Shown here: piece by piece, positions 25,934 to 34,095 of the stretch
Layout: each line of letters opens with the position of its first letter
How positions within the stretch are numbered: the stretch's first letter is position 1
Assembly (NCBI GenBank): GCA_021202515.1
Contig: JAJQCW010000018.1
Coordinates: 1-37,135 of the forward strand
Direction: 5' to 3'
From: Clostridiales bacterium
Lineage (GTDB): Bacteria; Bacillota; Clostridia; Oscillospirales; Oscillospiraceae
DNA: 37,135 nt
Notes under the pieces: model-generated
What the model was told of the DNA's origin: nothing
The model's input: only the letters and a program-made list of their open reading frames with translations
Database searches by the model: none
Made by a program: the position numbers and the translations under genes

Positions 25934-26383
25934 ATGAAGTTGAAGATCAAAGCACTGTCCCCCAAAATCGGGACAGACATCCCCTTCCCCTACTACGCCA
26001 GCGGCGGCGCCGCCGCCATGGACCTCCACGCCTGCATCGACCAGCCGCTGGTGCTGGGGGCGGGAGAGCGGGCCATGGTCCCCACCGGCATCGCCATCGC
26101 CCTGCCGGGGCCGGACTATGTAGCGCTGGTGTTCGCCCGGTCGGGCCTCGCGGTGAAGGAGGGGGTCAACCTCTCCAACGGCGTGGGGGTCATCGACAGC
26201 GACTACCGGGGCGAAATTCGCGTGGGCCTGTTCAACAGCGGCCGGGAGGACTATACCATCCAGCCCGGAGCGCGGGTGGCGCAGATGGCGGTGGTGCCGG
26301 TGGTGCAGGCCCAACTGGAGCAGGTAGACGAGCTGGACGAGACCGCGCGGGGCGCAGGGGGCTTCGGTTCCACGGGAAAGTGA
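25934..26383 (+). CDS. dut: Deoxyuridine 5'-triphosphate nucleotidohydrolase
   Basis: Hydrolyses dUTP to dUMP and pyrophosphate, keeping uracil out of DNA and supplying dTMP synthesis. The 149-residue trimeric-type dUTPase shows all five motifs: AMDLHA, ARSGLAV, GVIDSDYRGEI, RVAQMAVV and the C-terminal RGAGGFGSTG. AAAGGAACC lies upstream of the ATG, 30 bases after the U32 gene. Complete and typical. Confidence 0.97.
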   Translation: MKLKIKALSPKIGTDIPFPYYASGGAAAMDLHACIDQPLVLGAGERAMVPTGIAIALPGPDYVALVFARSGLAVKEGVNLSNGVGVIDSDYRGEIRVGLFNSGREDYTIQPGARVAQMAVVPVVQAQLEQVDELDETARGAGGFGSTGK

Positions 26384-26450
26384 CCTCTAATATCCCTAAC
26401 ATCCTTTCCGAACGATTTTTCAGCTTGATTTCAGCAAGGAGGCGTACCTT

Positions 26451-27023
26451 ATGAGTATTATTCTGGCTTCTCAATCTCCCCGGCGCAAAGCGCTGCTGGA
26501 GCAGATGGGCATCACCGATTTTCAGGTCATCCCCGCCCAGGGAGAGGAGAAAATGGACCATTCTCTGCCCAAGGAGCAGCTTGCCCAGGAGTTGGCCCGG
26601 CAAAAGGCCGCGCAGGTGGCGGCCCAGGTGGGGCCGGAGGACATCGTTATCGGCGCGGACACCATCGTGGTGCTGGACGGCAAGGTGCTGGGCAAGCCGG
26701 AGAATCAGGCCAGCGCCTTTCGGATGCTGTCCTCCCTCTCCAGTCGGCGGCACACGGTCTACACCGGCGTGGCCGTCCGCCAGGGCGAGCGGGAGCTGAC
26801 CGCCTGCGAGGCCACCAGCGTCCGCTTCTGCAACCTGACGGAGCGGGAGATCCTGGACTACATTGCCACCGGGGAACCCATGGACAAGGCCGGGGCCTAC
26901 GGCATCCAGGGCCGGGGCGCGCTTTTGGTTGACAGCATCCAGGGAGACTTTTATAATGTGGTGGGGCTTCCCATCTGCCGTCTGGGCAGAATGTTGGCGG
27001 GCTTCGGCGTGTACTGTCTCTGA
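26451..27023 (+). CDS. maf: Maf-type nucleoside triphosphate pyrophosphatase
   Basis: House-cleaning pyrophosphatase (dTTP/UTP type) linked to septum control, 190 residues. Motifs: LASQSPRRKALL at the N-terminus, the catalytic GADTIVVLDG, the KPENQASAFRML segment and DKAGAYGIQGRGALLVDSIQGD-like core near residues 144-166. A strong AAGGAGG precedes the ATG. It heads the maf-mreC-mreD-mrdA cluster; in many Clostridia radC and mreB lie between maf and mreC, but here mreC follows directly. Confidence 0.95.
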   Translation: MSIILASQSPRRKALLEQMGITDFQVIPAQGEEKMDHSLPKEQLAQELARQKAAQVAAQVGPEDIVIGADTIVVLDGKVLGKPENQASAFRMLSSLSSRRHTVYTGVAVRQGERELTACEATSVRFCNLTEREILDYIATGEPMDKAGAYGIQGRGALLVDSIQGDFYNVVGLPICRLGRMLAGFGVYCL

Positions 27024-27074
27024 TGTTACCGTTTCAGGACATAACGCGTACCAGAAGGAGAAAGGGTCCTTAGA

Positions 27075-27914
27075 TTGAAAAAGTTTTTCCACGACAACGG
27101 CCTTTGGGTGCTCATCGCCGCGCTGCTGCTGACGGCGGTGGTGACCATGACCTCGGCGCTGTTCCCCAACATGACCTCCCCCCTCTCCAATGTCATTGGA
27201 GTGGTTTCCTCCCCCTTCCAGCGGGTGGCGTCCTCCTTCACCGGCTGGGTGGAAGGGGTGTATGACTACGCCTTCCGCTATGAACAACTGGTGGAGGAAA
27301 ACGAAGCCTTGCAGCAGGAGCTATCCGAGGTCCGCAGTGAGCTGCGGGAGGCCCAGGACGCCCAGGCAGAAAACGAGGACCTCCGCAACGCCCTGGGACT
27401 GGTGGAGGAAAAGACCGACCTGACGCTGATGGACGTGACCGTCACCGAGGGCAAGGCCAGCAGTTGGGAGTCCACCCTGACCATCAGCAAAGGCTCCAAC
27501 GCGGGCATCGCCGTCAATGACGTGGTCATCACCGGCACCGGCTACCTGGTGGGCGTGGTGCAGGAAGTGGGCACCAACTGGGCCACCCTCATCACCATCC
27601 TTGACCCCAGCATCTCCGTCAGCGCCACGGTCTACCGTACCGGCGACACCCTGATGCTGGAAAGCGACCTGAGCCTGATGACCGAGGGCAAGTGCAAGCT
27701 GACCTACCTCAGCGCCGACGCGGTGTTCATCTCCGGCGACGAGGTGCTGACCTCCGGCGCGAACGGGACCTATCCCTCCGGCCTGGTGGTGGGTTACATC
27801 GAGTCGGTGGAGACGGAACCCTCCGGTCTGGAGCGGTATGCCGTCGTCACCCCCGCCGCCGATTTCGACAACCTGAGCACCCTGTTTGTGGTCACGGACT
27901 TCAACAACGACTGA
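27075..27914 (+). CDS. mreC: Rod shape-determining protein MreC
   Basis: Membrane-anchored scaffold of the elongasome, 279 residues. One N-terminal transmembrane helix (about residues 8-28), a coiled coil from about 66 to 105 (YEQLVEENEALQQEL...), then the beta-domain with GSNAGIAVNDVVITGTGYLVG and TSGANGTYPSGLVVG, both diagnostic for MreC. The start is a TTG; an AGAAGGAG/AAAGGG region lies upstream and no ATG is nearby. It is followed by mreD after 11 bases. Confidence 0.95.
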   Translation: MKKFFHDNGLWVLIAALLLTAVVTMTSALFPNMTSPLSNVIGVVSSPFQRVASSFTGWVEGVYDYAFRYEQLVEENEALQQELSEVRSELREAQDAQAENEDLRNALGLVEEKTDLTLMDVTVTEGKASSWESTLTISKGSNAGIAVNDVVITGTGYLVGVVQEVGTNWATLITILDPSISVSATVYRTGDTLMLESDLSLMTEGKCKLTYLSADAVFISGDEVLTSGANGTYPSGLVVGYIESVETEPSGLERYAVVTPAADFDNLSTLFVVTDFNND

Positions 27915-27925
27915 GGGGGCCGGGT

Positions 27926-28441
27926 ATGGGACGAAACAACGGCAGCCAGGTCAAGTGGGGCATCTATGCCCTGAGCTACCTGGTGATGTATTTCATCAAA
28001 ATCTGTATCCTGAACCGCATCCCCATCTATGGCGCGCTGCCGGAGCTGGCTCCCCTGGTGGTGGCGGCGGTGGGCTGCTACGAAGGCTCGCTGGGCGGCG
28101 CGCTCTACGGGCTGGGCGTGGGCTTTTTTTGCAGCGCGGTGTACTTCCGGGGCGGCACGATGATGATCCCCGTCTGCACCGTCACCGGGGTGCTGGCCGG
28201 GCTGACCACCCGGCGGCAGATCGGCAAAAACTTCCTGGGCGTCGTCCTCTGCGGGGCCATGGGGGTTCTGGTGCTGGAGGGGGCGCGGGTGTTTTACTAC
28301 TACACCTTCGGAGGCAACGCTATGGACACCCTGCTTCGCATCGCCGTCCCGGAGGGGCTGTATTCCCTGGTGTTCGTCATCCCCATTTACTTTGTCTACG
28401 CCGCCATTTACCAGCGGTATCGCACGGATACGGAGCTGTAA
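27926..28441 (+). CDS. mreD: Rod shape-determining protein MreD
   Basis: Integral membrane partner of MreC, 171 residues with about five hydrophobic segments. Recognised by position between mreC and mrdA, by size, and by the helix pattern with LAPLVVAAVGCYEGSLGGAL and GLGVGFF, typical of MreD, which is otherwise poorly conserved. The ATG after GAGGGGGCCGGG was chosen; the longer open frame upstream overlaps mreC and is not coding. Confidence 0.88.
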   Translation: MGRNNGSQVKWGIYALSYLVMYFIKICILNRIPIYGALPELAPLVVAAVGCYEGSLGGALYGLGVGFFCSAVYFRGGTMMIPVCTVTGVLAGLTTRRQIGKNFLGVVLCGAMGVLVLEGARVFYYYTFGGNAMDTLLRIAVPEGLYSLVFVIPIYFVYAAIYQRYRTDTEL

Positions 28442-28465
28442 GGATTTATCTTGTATTCCTGCATG

Positions 28466-28534
28466 TGTAGGGGCGGCCCTTGGCCGCCCTGGGTAAGCAG
28501 GCGGGTTTCCGGGCGGCCACGGGCCGCCCCTACA
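28466..28534. repeat. Inverted pair of GC-rich palindromic repeats between mreD and mrdA
   Basis: The left copy (28466-28489) begins TGTAGGGGCGGCC; the right copy (28510-28534) ends GGCCGCCCCTACA. Over 24 bases the two are inverted copies with one mismatch, and each is itself a GGGCGGCC...GGCCGCCC hairpin. The arrangement is REP/BIME- or MITE-like and sits inside the mre-mrdA operon. Confidence 0.8.
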
Positions 28535-28616
28535 GGAGTTTGGGTTTTTGAGGCGGACGAAAACGAAGCCTTATCCACACTTTCACGCACGAATCCCGAC
28601 CCCGGAAGGAGCATTC

Positions 28617-30704
28617 ATGGGCAAAAAATCACTTTACTTTCGCACCGCCATCGTTGTGCTGCTGCTGGTGGCCATGAGCGGCTACTACGGCTGGGCGGCC
28701 TACGACGCCATCGTCAACCAGGCCATCGACCCCCAGGAGTCCAACGAGATCAACACCTACACCACCTCCAAGACTGTCCAGGCCGCTCGGGGTGACATCA
28801 CCGATCGGTACGGCAACGTCTTAGTCACCAATCAGGCGGAGTATGTGGTCACGCTGGACGTGGACGCCATGGGCAGCGAGGCGGACCAGGCGGCGGTGGT
28901 GCAGCGGCTCATTGAAATCTGCAAAGAGCTGGACGTGGAGTGGAACGACGAAGAACTGCCCGTGTCCGATAGCTCCTCCTACTCCTATACCACCGACGGC
29001 AACGCCTACCTGACCCGCGACGACGACGGCAACCTGACCCAGACCCGGCTCTATCAGTTGTGCCTGGCGGTGCGGGGCACCTCGGATTCGATTTTCTGGG
29101 GGGACAACACCACCTCCGCCGATGAGCTGATGAGCAACATGGCCGATTACTTCCAACTGGACGAGTTGGGAGACCTTTCCTCCTCGGAGCAGCGGGAGAT
29201 TCTGGGCGTGCTGTACTCCGCCTACCTCCGTTCCGAAGAAGTCACCTACTCCACCTATTACTTCGCGGAGGACGTGGACATCGACTTTATCACCATGGTG
29301 GAGGAGGAGAGCCTGGCCGGGGTCAACATCGAGGCCCTGTCCGTCCGGGAGTATAAAACCTCCTACGCCGCCCACCTGCTGGGCCAGGTGGGAGCCATCA
29401 CCGCCGAAAAGTGGGCGGAGCTGAGCGCCGACGAGGACAACACCTATAACATGAACGACAGCATCGGCCTTTCCGGTGTGGAGTCCGCCTTTGAGGAGTA
29501 TTTGAAGGGCGTAGACGGCACCTTACAGCTCACCTACGACAACGACGGTGTGCTGGTGGATGAAACGTATACCGTAGAGCCTCAGTCGGGCAACACCGTG
29601 GCCCTGACCCTGGACAGCGGCCTCCAGGAGGTGGCGGAAAACGCCTTGGCCGAATACACCGAGCAGATCAACAGCCTGAACGGCGGCAGCGCCGTGGTGG
29701 TCATCAGCGTGGAGGACAGCAGCGTGCTGGCCATGGCCTCCTACCCCACCTACGACCCGGCCACCTACAACGAGAACTATTCGGACCTGGCGGACGACGA
29801 CCTGCTGCCCCTGTACAACCGGGCGCTGCTGGGCACTTACGCCCCCGGCTCCACCTATAAAATCTGCACTGCTACGGCTGCGGTGAAAGCAGGCGTCACC
29901 GACACCAGCCGTACCATCAACTGCACTGGTTCCTACAACAACAGCGGCACCATCCAGACTTGCTGGCGCAAATCCGGCCACGGGCTGGAGAACCTCTCCG
30001 ATGCCATCCGGGACTCCTGCAACGTCTACTTCTACACGATGGGCGCTGAGGTGGGCATCTCCTACCTGACGGAGATTGCCCAGGCCTACGGTCTGGGGGT
30101 TGCCAGCGGCATCGAGCTGACGGAAAGTACCGGCGTCAACGCCGGGCCGGAGTACTCCGAGTCGGTGGGGGCCATCTGGTATCAGGGCAACGTCACCTCC
30201 GCCGCCATCGGCCAATCGGACAACCAGTTCACCCTGCTGCAAATCGCCAACTACATCGCCACCTTCGTCCGGGGCGGGGACCGCTACGACGCCCACCTGC
30301 TGAGCAGCGTCAAGTCCAGCGACAACACCGAAGTCCTCTATGAGCATGAGACGGAGATCCTCAGCACCGTAGAGTTGGACGATGCGGCGCGGGAGGCCAT
30401 CATCGAGGGCATGGGTGAAGTCATCGAGGCCGACGACATCACCGACTTCGAGGAGCTGGAGGCCAGCGGCATCAAAGTGGGCTGTAAGACCGGTACTGCT
30501 CAGATCAACAACAACAGCCAGACCAACGGCCTGTTTGTGGCCTTCGCCCCCATCGACGACCCGGAGATCGTGGTCTGCTCCGTGGTGGAAAAGGCCAGCG
30601 CCGGCGCGGACACCGCCGCCATTACCGCCGCCATTATGGATTACTATTTCAGCGACGAGGCCACCCTGGAGCGGGTGGAGGCGGAGAACCAGTTGCTGCA
30701 ATAA
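28617..30704 (+). CDS. mrdA: Penicillin-binding protein 2, elongation-specific transpeptidase
   Basis: Class B PBP that cross-links peptidoglycan during elongation, 695 residues. A short cytoplasmic N-terminus is followed by a membrane anchor (about residues 9-29), the dimerisation region starting ARGDITDRYGNVL (57-69), and the transpeptidase domain with Ser412-Thr-Tyr-Lys415, Ser467-Cys-Asn469 and Lys624-Thr-Gly626. CGGAAGGAGC precedes the chosen ATG. The context after mreC-mreD fits MrdA rather than a division PBP. No mreB or rodA gene is in the window. Confidence 0.94.
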   Translation: MGKKSLYFRTAIVVLLLVAMSGYYGWAAYDAIVNQAIDPQESNEINTYTTSKTVQAARGDITDRYGNVLVTNQAEYVVTLDVDAMGSEADQAAVVQRLIEICKELDVEWNDEELPVSDSSSYSYTTDGNAYLTRDDDGNLTQTRLYQLCLAVRGTSDSIFWGDNTTSADELMSNMADYFQLDELGDLSSSEQREILGVLYSAYLRSEEVTYSTYYFAEDVDIDFITMVEEESLAGVNIEALSVREYKTSYAAHLLGQVGAITAEKWAELSADEDNTYNMNDSIGLSGVESAFEEYLKGVDGTLQLTYDNDGVLVDETYTVEPQSGNTVALTLDSGLQEVAENALAEYTEQINSLNGGSAVVVISVEDSSVLAMASYPTYDPATYNENYSDLADDDLLPLYNRALLGTYAPGSTYKICTATAAVKAGVTDTSRTINCTGSYNNSGTIQTCWRKSGHGLENLSDAIRDSCNVYFYTMGAEVGISYLTEIAQAYGLGVASGIELTESTGVNAGPEYSESVGAIWYQGNVTSAAIGQSDNQFTLLQIANYIATFVRGGDRYDAHLLSSVKSSDNTEVLYEHETEILSTVELDDAAREAIIEGMGEVIEADDITDFEELEASGIKVGCKTGTAQINNNSQTNGLFVAFAPIDDPEIVVCSVVEKASAGADTAAITAAIMDYYFSDEATLERVEAENQLLQ

Positions 30705-30707
30705 GTT

Positions 30708-30812
30708 GAGCTATTAGCCATTAGCTATTGGCTGTTAGCTTGGCGGCTCTTGCCTGTTCGCTCTGCGCTATCCGCTGGCAGTGCCTGACTAACGGCTAAA
30801 AGCTAAGAGCTT
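30708..30812. repeat. Inverted pair of AGCTATT-type heptamer arrays after mrdA
   Basis: The left arm (30708-30740) has units AGCTATT, AGCCATT, AGCTATT, GGCTGTT; the right arm (30789-30812), read inverted, gives AGCTCTT, AGCTTTT, AGCCGTT. They enclose about 48 bases and could fold into a long imperfect hairpin directly after the mrdA stop. The same unit occurs at the pdxT end. Confidence 0.75.
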
Positions 30813-31068
30813 ATAAAAACTAGACTGGTTATCCCTTTGAATCAGACGCGCATTTTAATGGCTAGAATGCGGGATTTTTCACTAAAATTCCGCATCTATC
30901 GGACAAAAATGACATCAAACGACAAACACTATCCCCTCTTGCCTCCGCCGTCAAGCGGCACTTCCGCTGCGCTCCCTGCCCTGAAAGGGGAGGAGGGCCG
31001 CCGCCTTTAGGCGGTGGCGGAGGGGTTCCTGGCATACGGCTGAGTAAAAGGGATAGCCATAAAAACTA
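30813..31068. mobile_element. MITE-like element between mrdA and the GH13 gene
   Basis: GGTTATCCCTTT (30827-30838) and AAAGGGATAGCC (31047-31058) are inverted with one mismatch. ATAAAAACTA flanks as a direct repeat (30813-30822 and 31059-31068). Inside are GC-rich hairpins such as GCCGCCGCCTTTAGGCGGTGGC. There is no transposase gene. Together with the preceding heptamer pair it fills the whole 384-base gap 30705-31088, in which I see no coding sequence. Confidence 0.5.
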
Positions 31069-31088
31069 AAACGAAACGGACTGATTTT

Positions 31089-32996
31089 ATGCCCGACCTG
31101 ACCATTTACGATTCCCGCGACCTGCGCTGTAAAGAGCCTTACGGCGCGGTCCCCGCGGGGACCCAGGTGCGCTTCACCCTCCGCCCCGCCCGGGCAGAGG
31201 GCTTTTCCCGTGCGTCCCTGACCGCTTATTTTGAGTTCGACAACAACCGGATGGTCACGCTGCCCATGCCCTGGACGGGCACCGACCTGGGCCGGGACGA
31301 GTTCACCTGCACCCTGGACACCGGAGACTATGTGGGTCTGGTGTGGTACACCTTCCAATTGGAGGGGCTGGACGGGCGGAAGAAGCAGCTTCGCACCTAC
31401 CAGCTCACCGTCTACGACGGCGAGGACCAGGTGCCGGACTGGTTCGGCAAGGGGATGTGCTATCAAATCTTCCCCGACCGGTTCTTCCGCACGGAGATTC
31501 CCGACCCAGCCGGTTTGGTGGGGGGTCGCAGCGTCCATCAGAACTGGGATGAGGAACCCCTCTACAAGCCCATCGGCAAGACCGAGCGGGGCATGGACAT
31601 CTGCAACCGGGATTTCTTCGGCGGCAACCTGAAGGGCGTGGAGGCCAAGCTAGACTATCTCGCCGGGCTGGGGGTGGAGACCATTTACTTCTGCCCCATC
31701 TTCGAGGCGTCGGAAAACCACCGCTACGGCACCGCCGACTACAGCCGGGTAGACCCCATGCTGGGCACCAACGAGGATTTTACCCACCTGTGTGGCGAGG
31801 CCCACAAGCGGGGCATCAAAATCATCCTGGACGGCGTGTTCAACCACACCGGCTACGTCTCCCGGTACTTTAACGGGGACGGGTTCTACAAAGAGCCGGG
31901 AGCGGTGCAGTCCAAGGACTCCCCTTACTACGACTGGTTCGACTGGAAGGAGTGGCCCGACAAGTACGAGAGCTGGTGGGGCATCTACTCCCTCCCCGCC
32001 GTCCGGGAGGACTGCCAGGGCTACCGGGATTTCATCTTCGCCGGAGAAGATTCCGTGGTGCGGCGGTGGCTCCGGGCGGGGGCCGACGGCTGGCGGCTGG
32101 ACGTGGCCGACGAGCTGCCCGATGACTTCGTCAACGGCATCCACCAGGCGGCGCGGGAGGAAAACCCCAACGCCATCGTCATTGGCGAGGTCTGGGAGGA
32201 CGGCTCTACCAAAATCGCCTACGGCGTCCGCCGCCATCACCTGCTGGGCTACCATCTGGACGGCCTGATGAACTACCCCTTCCGTACGGCGCTCTTAAAC
32301 TTCCTGCTCCACGGCGACGGGGCGGGGTTCAAGTATAGCATGGAGGACCTGCGGGAAAACTATCCGCCCTCCGCCTTCTACTCCGCCATGAACGCATTGG
32401 GCACCCACGACACCCTGCGCATCCTGACCTACCTGGGAGTGGGCAACGAGCGCCAGGACCAGAGCAAGGACTGGCGGGCCAATTATGAGATGTCCCCCAG
32501 AGAGCGGGCGGGCGGCATGGAACTGCTCAAGCTGGGACTGCTGGTGCTGTTCGCTTTCCCCGGCGCGCCTACGGTGTTCTACGGGGACGAAGCGGGTATG
32601 ACCGGCTTCGAGGACCCCTTCAACCGGCGGCCCTACCCTTGGGGCCGGGAAGACCGGGACCTGGTGGCCTACTGCGCCAAGTTGGGCAACTACCGCAAGA
32701 CCAGCCGCCCCCTCCGGGAGGGGGACATCCGCTGGGGCACCTGTGGGGAGTGCCTGGTGTCCTTCGTCCGCCGGGCAGCGGGAGAGAGCGTGGCCGTGGC
32801 GGTGAGCAACGCCCGGACCCGAACCATCGTAGAGCTGCCCTGGGGCCACGTCCAGGCGGTGGACGTGTTCACCGGCGAGCGTTACCTGGCCATGAATGGC
32901 AAACTGCGGCTGACCCTGCCGCCCAGAGGGGGGATTTTGCTGGAGAGCGCCCCGGAGGGCGAAAAAATCGGCAAAATCACCAAAAAAATTCCCTGA
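31089..32996 (+). CDS. Glycoside hydrolase family 13 (neopullulanase/maltogenic amylase-like)
   Basis: A cytosolic alpha-glucan-active enzyme of 635 residues (no signal peptide). Residues 1-115 form a beta-sandwich N-domain as in neopullulanases; the catalytic barrel follows with DGVFNHTG (region I), nucleophile Asp338 in GWRLDVADE, acid/base Glu367 in VIGEVWED and Asp441 in LGTHDT; a C-terminal beta-domain ends near LPPRGGILLES. Probable substrates are imported maltodextrins. No good ribosome binding site is seen before the ATG (only ACGGAC), and the upstream region is repeat sequence, so its promoter is not evident. Exact specificity cannot be read. Confidence 0.92.
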   Translation: MPDLTIYDSRDLRCKEPYGAVPAGTQVRFTLRPARAEGFSRASLTAYFEFDNNRMVTLPMPWTGTDLGRDEFTCTLDTGDYVGLVWYTFQLEGLDGRKKQLRTYQLTVYDGEDQVPDWFGKGMCYQIFPDRFFRTEIPDPAGLVGGRSVHQNWDEEPLYKPIGKTERGMDICNRDFFGGNLKGVEAKLDYLAGLGVETIYFCPIFEASENHRYGTADYSRVDPMLGTNEDFTHLCGEAHKRGIKIILDGVFNHTGYVSRYFNGDGFYKEPGAVQSKDSPYYDWFDWKEWPDKYESWWGIYSLPAVREDCQGYRDFIFAGEDSVVRRWLRAGADGWRLDVADELPDDFVNGIHQAAREENPNAIVIGEVWEDGSTKIAYGVRRHHLLGYHLDGLMNYPFRTALLNFLLHGDGAGFKYSMEDLRENYPPSAFYSAMNALGTHDTLRILTYLGVGNERQDQSKDWRANYEMSPRERAGGMELLKLGLLVLFAFPGAPTVFYGDEAGMTGFEDPFNRRPYPWGREDRDLVAYCAKLGNYRKTSRPLREGDIRWGTCGECLVSFVRRAAGESVAVAVSNARTRTIVELPWGHVQAVDVFTGERYLAMNGKLRLTLPPRGGILLESAPEGEKIGKITKKIP

Positions 32997-33004
32997 AATT
33001 TTGC

Positions 33005-33033
33005 TTTACAAACAGGCGGAGGTCTGCTATAAT
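33005..33033 (+). promoter_or_regulatory. Promoter of the rubrerythrin-rubredoxin operon
   Basis: TTTACA (33005-33010) and TATAAT (33028-33033) with a 17-base spacer. Just downstream, GAATAATTC is a small palindrome that only weakly resembles a PerR/Fur half-site. Confidence 0.8.
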
Positions 33034-33104
33034 ACGCTTATCAGGAATAATTCTTAATTGCGCCGCCTGATGCGCGACATCAATTATCAATGGAGGATAT
33101 TACT

Positions 33105-33653
33105 ATGGCAAAGTTTGTATGTCAGGTCTGTGGTTACGTTTACGAGGGCGAGGCTCTCCCCGAAGGGTTCCGCTGCCCCATCTGCAAGGCTCCCGCGTCC
33201 AAGTTCACCAAGATGGAGGGCGAGATGAACTGGGCTGCCGAGCACGTCATCGGCGTGGCTTCCGACGCTCCCGAAGAGATCAAGGAAGGTCTGCGGGAGA
33301 ACTTCAACGGCGAGTGCACCGAGGTCGGTATGTATCTGGCCATGGCCCGCGCCGCTCACCGTGAGGGCTATCCTGAGATCGGCCTGTACTGGGAGAAGGC
33401 CGCCTATGAGGAGGCCGAGCACGCCGCCAAGTTCGCTGAGCTGCTGGGCGAGGTCGTCTCTCCGTCCACCAAGGAGAACCTGACCGTCCGTGTGGAGGCC
33501 GAGAACGGCGCCACCGCCGGCAAGACCGAGCTGGCGAAGAAGGCCAAGGAGTTGGGTCTGGACGCCATCCACGACACCGTCCACGAGATGGCCCGCGACG
33601 AGGCCCGCCACGGCAAGGCGTTCGCCGGTCTGCTGGAGCGGTATTTCGGCTAA
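33105..33653 (+). CDS. Reverse rubrerythrin (peroxide-reducing)
   Basis: A 182-residue protein with the domain order rubredoxin then diiron four-helix bundle, the 'reverse' arrangement seen in clostridia. The N-terminal FeS4 site is C6-Q-V-C9-G-Y and C24-P-I-C27; the diiron domain shows [19 protein letters not shown] and [11 protein letters not shown]. In Clostridium acetobutylicum such proteins reduce H2O2 and O2 with electrons from NADH via rubredoxin. The ATG with GGAGGATATT upstream was chosen; an earlier in-frame ATG lies inside that ribosome binding site. The rubredoxin gene follows after 49 bases. Confidence 0.94.
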   Translation: MAKFVCQVCGYVYEGEALPEGFRCPICKAPASKFTKMEGEMNWAAEHVIGVASDAPEEIKEGLRENFNGECTEVGMYLAMARAAHREGYPEIGLYWEKAAYEEAEHAAKFAELLGEVVSPSTKENLTVRVEAENGATAGKTELAKKAKELGLDAIHDTVHEMARDEARHGKAFAGLLERYFG

Positions 33654-33702
33654 GCTGCCAATTGATTTATCAGTAACTTAAAAAATGGAGGAGGAACCCA
33701 TT

Positions 33703-33855
33703 ATGAAGTACGTTTGTCTCTGTGGTTACGAGTACGATCCCGCCGTTGGCGATCCCGATAACGGCGTCGCCCCCGGTACCGCCTGGGAGGACCTGCCTGA
33801 GGATTGGGTCTGCCCCATCTGCGGCCTGGAAAAGGACAATTTCGAGGCTCAGTAA
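33703..33855 (+). CDS. Rubredoxin, with a CxCG first metal-binding pair
   Basis: A 50-residue electron carrier: [13 protein letters not shown] opening, the family core [11 protein letters not shown], and the second knuckle [14 protein letters not shown]. The first cysteine pair is Cys-Leu-Cys-Gly, one residue shorter than the usual CxxCG, while the second pair is normal. The frame is open throughout with a strong GGAGGAGGAA ribosome binding site, so a sequencing slip is unlikely but not excluded. It is cotranscribed with reverse rubrerythrin, its likely redox partner, and closed by a terminator. Confidence 0.93.
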   Translation: MKYVCLCGYEYDPAVGDPDNGVAPGTAWEDLPEDWVCPICGLEKDNFEAQ

Positions 33856-33876
33856 CTGAATCACGTATAAGCTCAA

Positions 33877-33909
33877 GGGGCTGGCCACATAGCCAGCCCC
33901 GTTTGTTTT
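33877..33909 (+). terminator. Terminator of the rubrerythrin-rubredoxin operon
   Basis: A 9-bp stem GGGGCTGGC / GCCAGCCCC with loop CACATA, followed by GTTTGTTTT. Confidence 0.88.
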
Positions 33910-33961
33910 GTATAATTTATGATAAAACTGTAAAATCATACGCTTGTTTGCGGGAAAGCGG

Positions 33962-33990
33962 TTTTCAAACCAGCGCAGGGGTGTTATAAT
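33962..33990 (+). promoter_or_regulatory. Promoter of purB
   Basis: TATAAT (33985-33990) with TTTTCA (33962-33967) at 17 bases. The leader holds CCCTTTG (34004-34010) able to pair with CAAAGGG (34043-34049). No purine riboswitch is seen. Confidence 0.65.
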
Positions 33991-34095
33991 AGAATGTAGT
34001 TTTCCCTTTGACTTCCCATACAAAGCGTTCCTCGCTGCCATGCAAAGGGATACCCGGCAAATAGGTTACAACACAAAATAAAGGATGGTCCTCCC

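Noticed and set aside
24940-26454. 504-codon frame overlapping the U32 and dut genes
   Set aside because: Same strand but a different frame; Gly/Ala/Arg-rich with no homology, while both overlapped genes show complete family motifs.
27692-28441. 249-codon open frame upstream of and including mreD
   Set aside because: The first 78 codons overlap mreC in another frame and read as Arg/Gly-rich noise; the ATG at 27926 has a ribosome binding site.
30705-31088. CRISPR array suspected from repeated short units
   Set aside because: Units are 7 bases, tandem or inverted, with no 28-37 base direct repeats and unique spacers; no cas genes are in the window.
33034-33065. PerR box at the reverse rubrerythrin promoter
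   Set aside because: Only the small palindrome GAATAATTC is present; the 15-base PerR consensus is not met.
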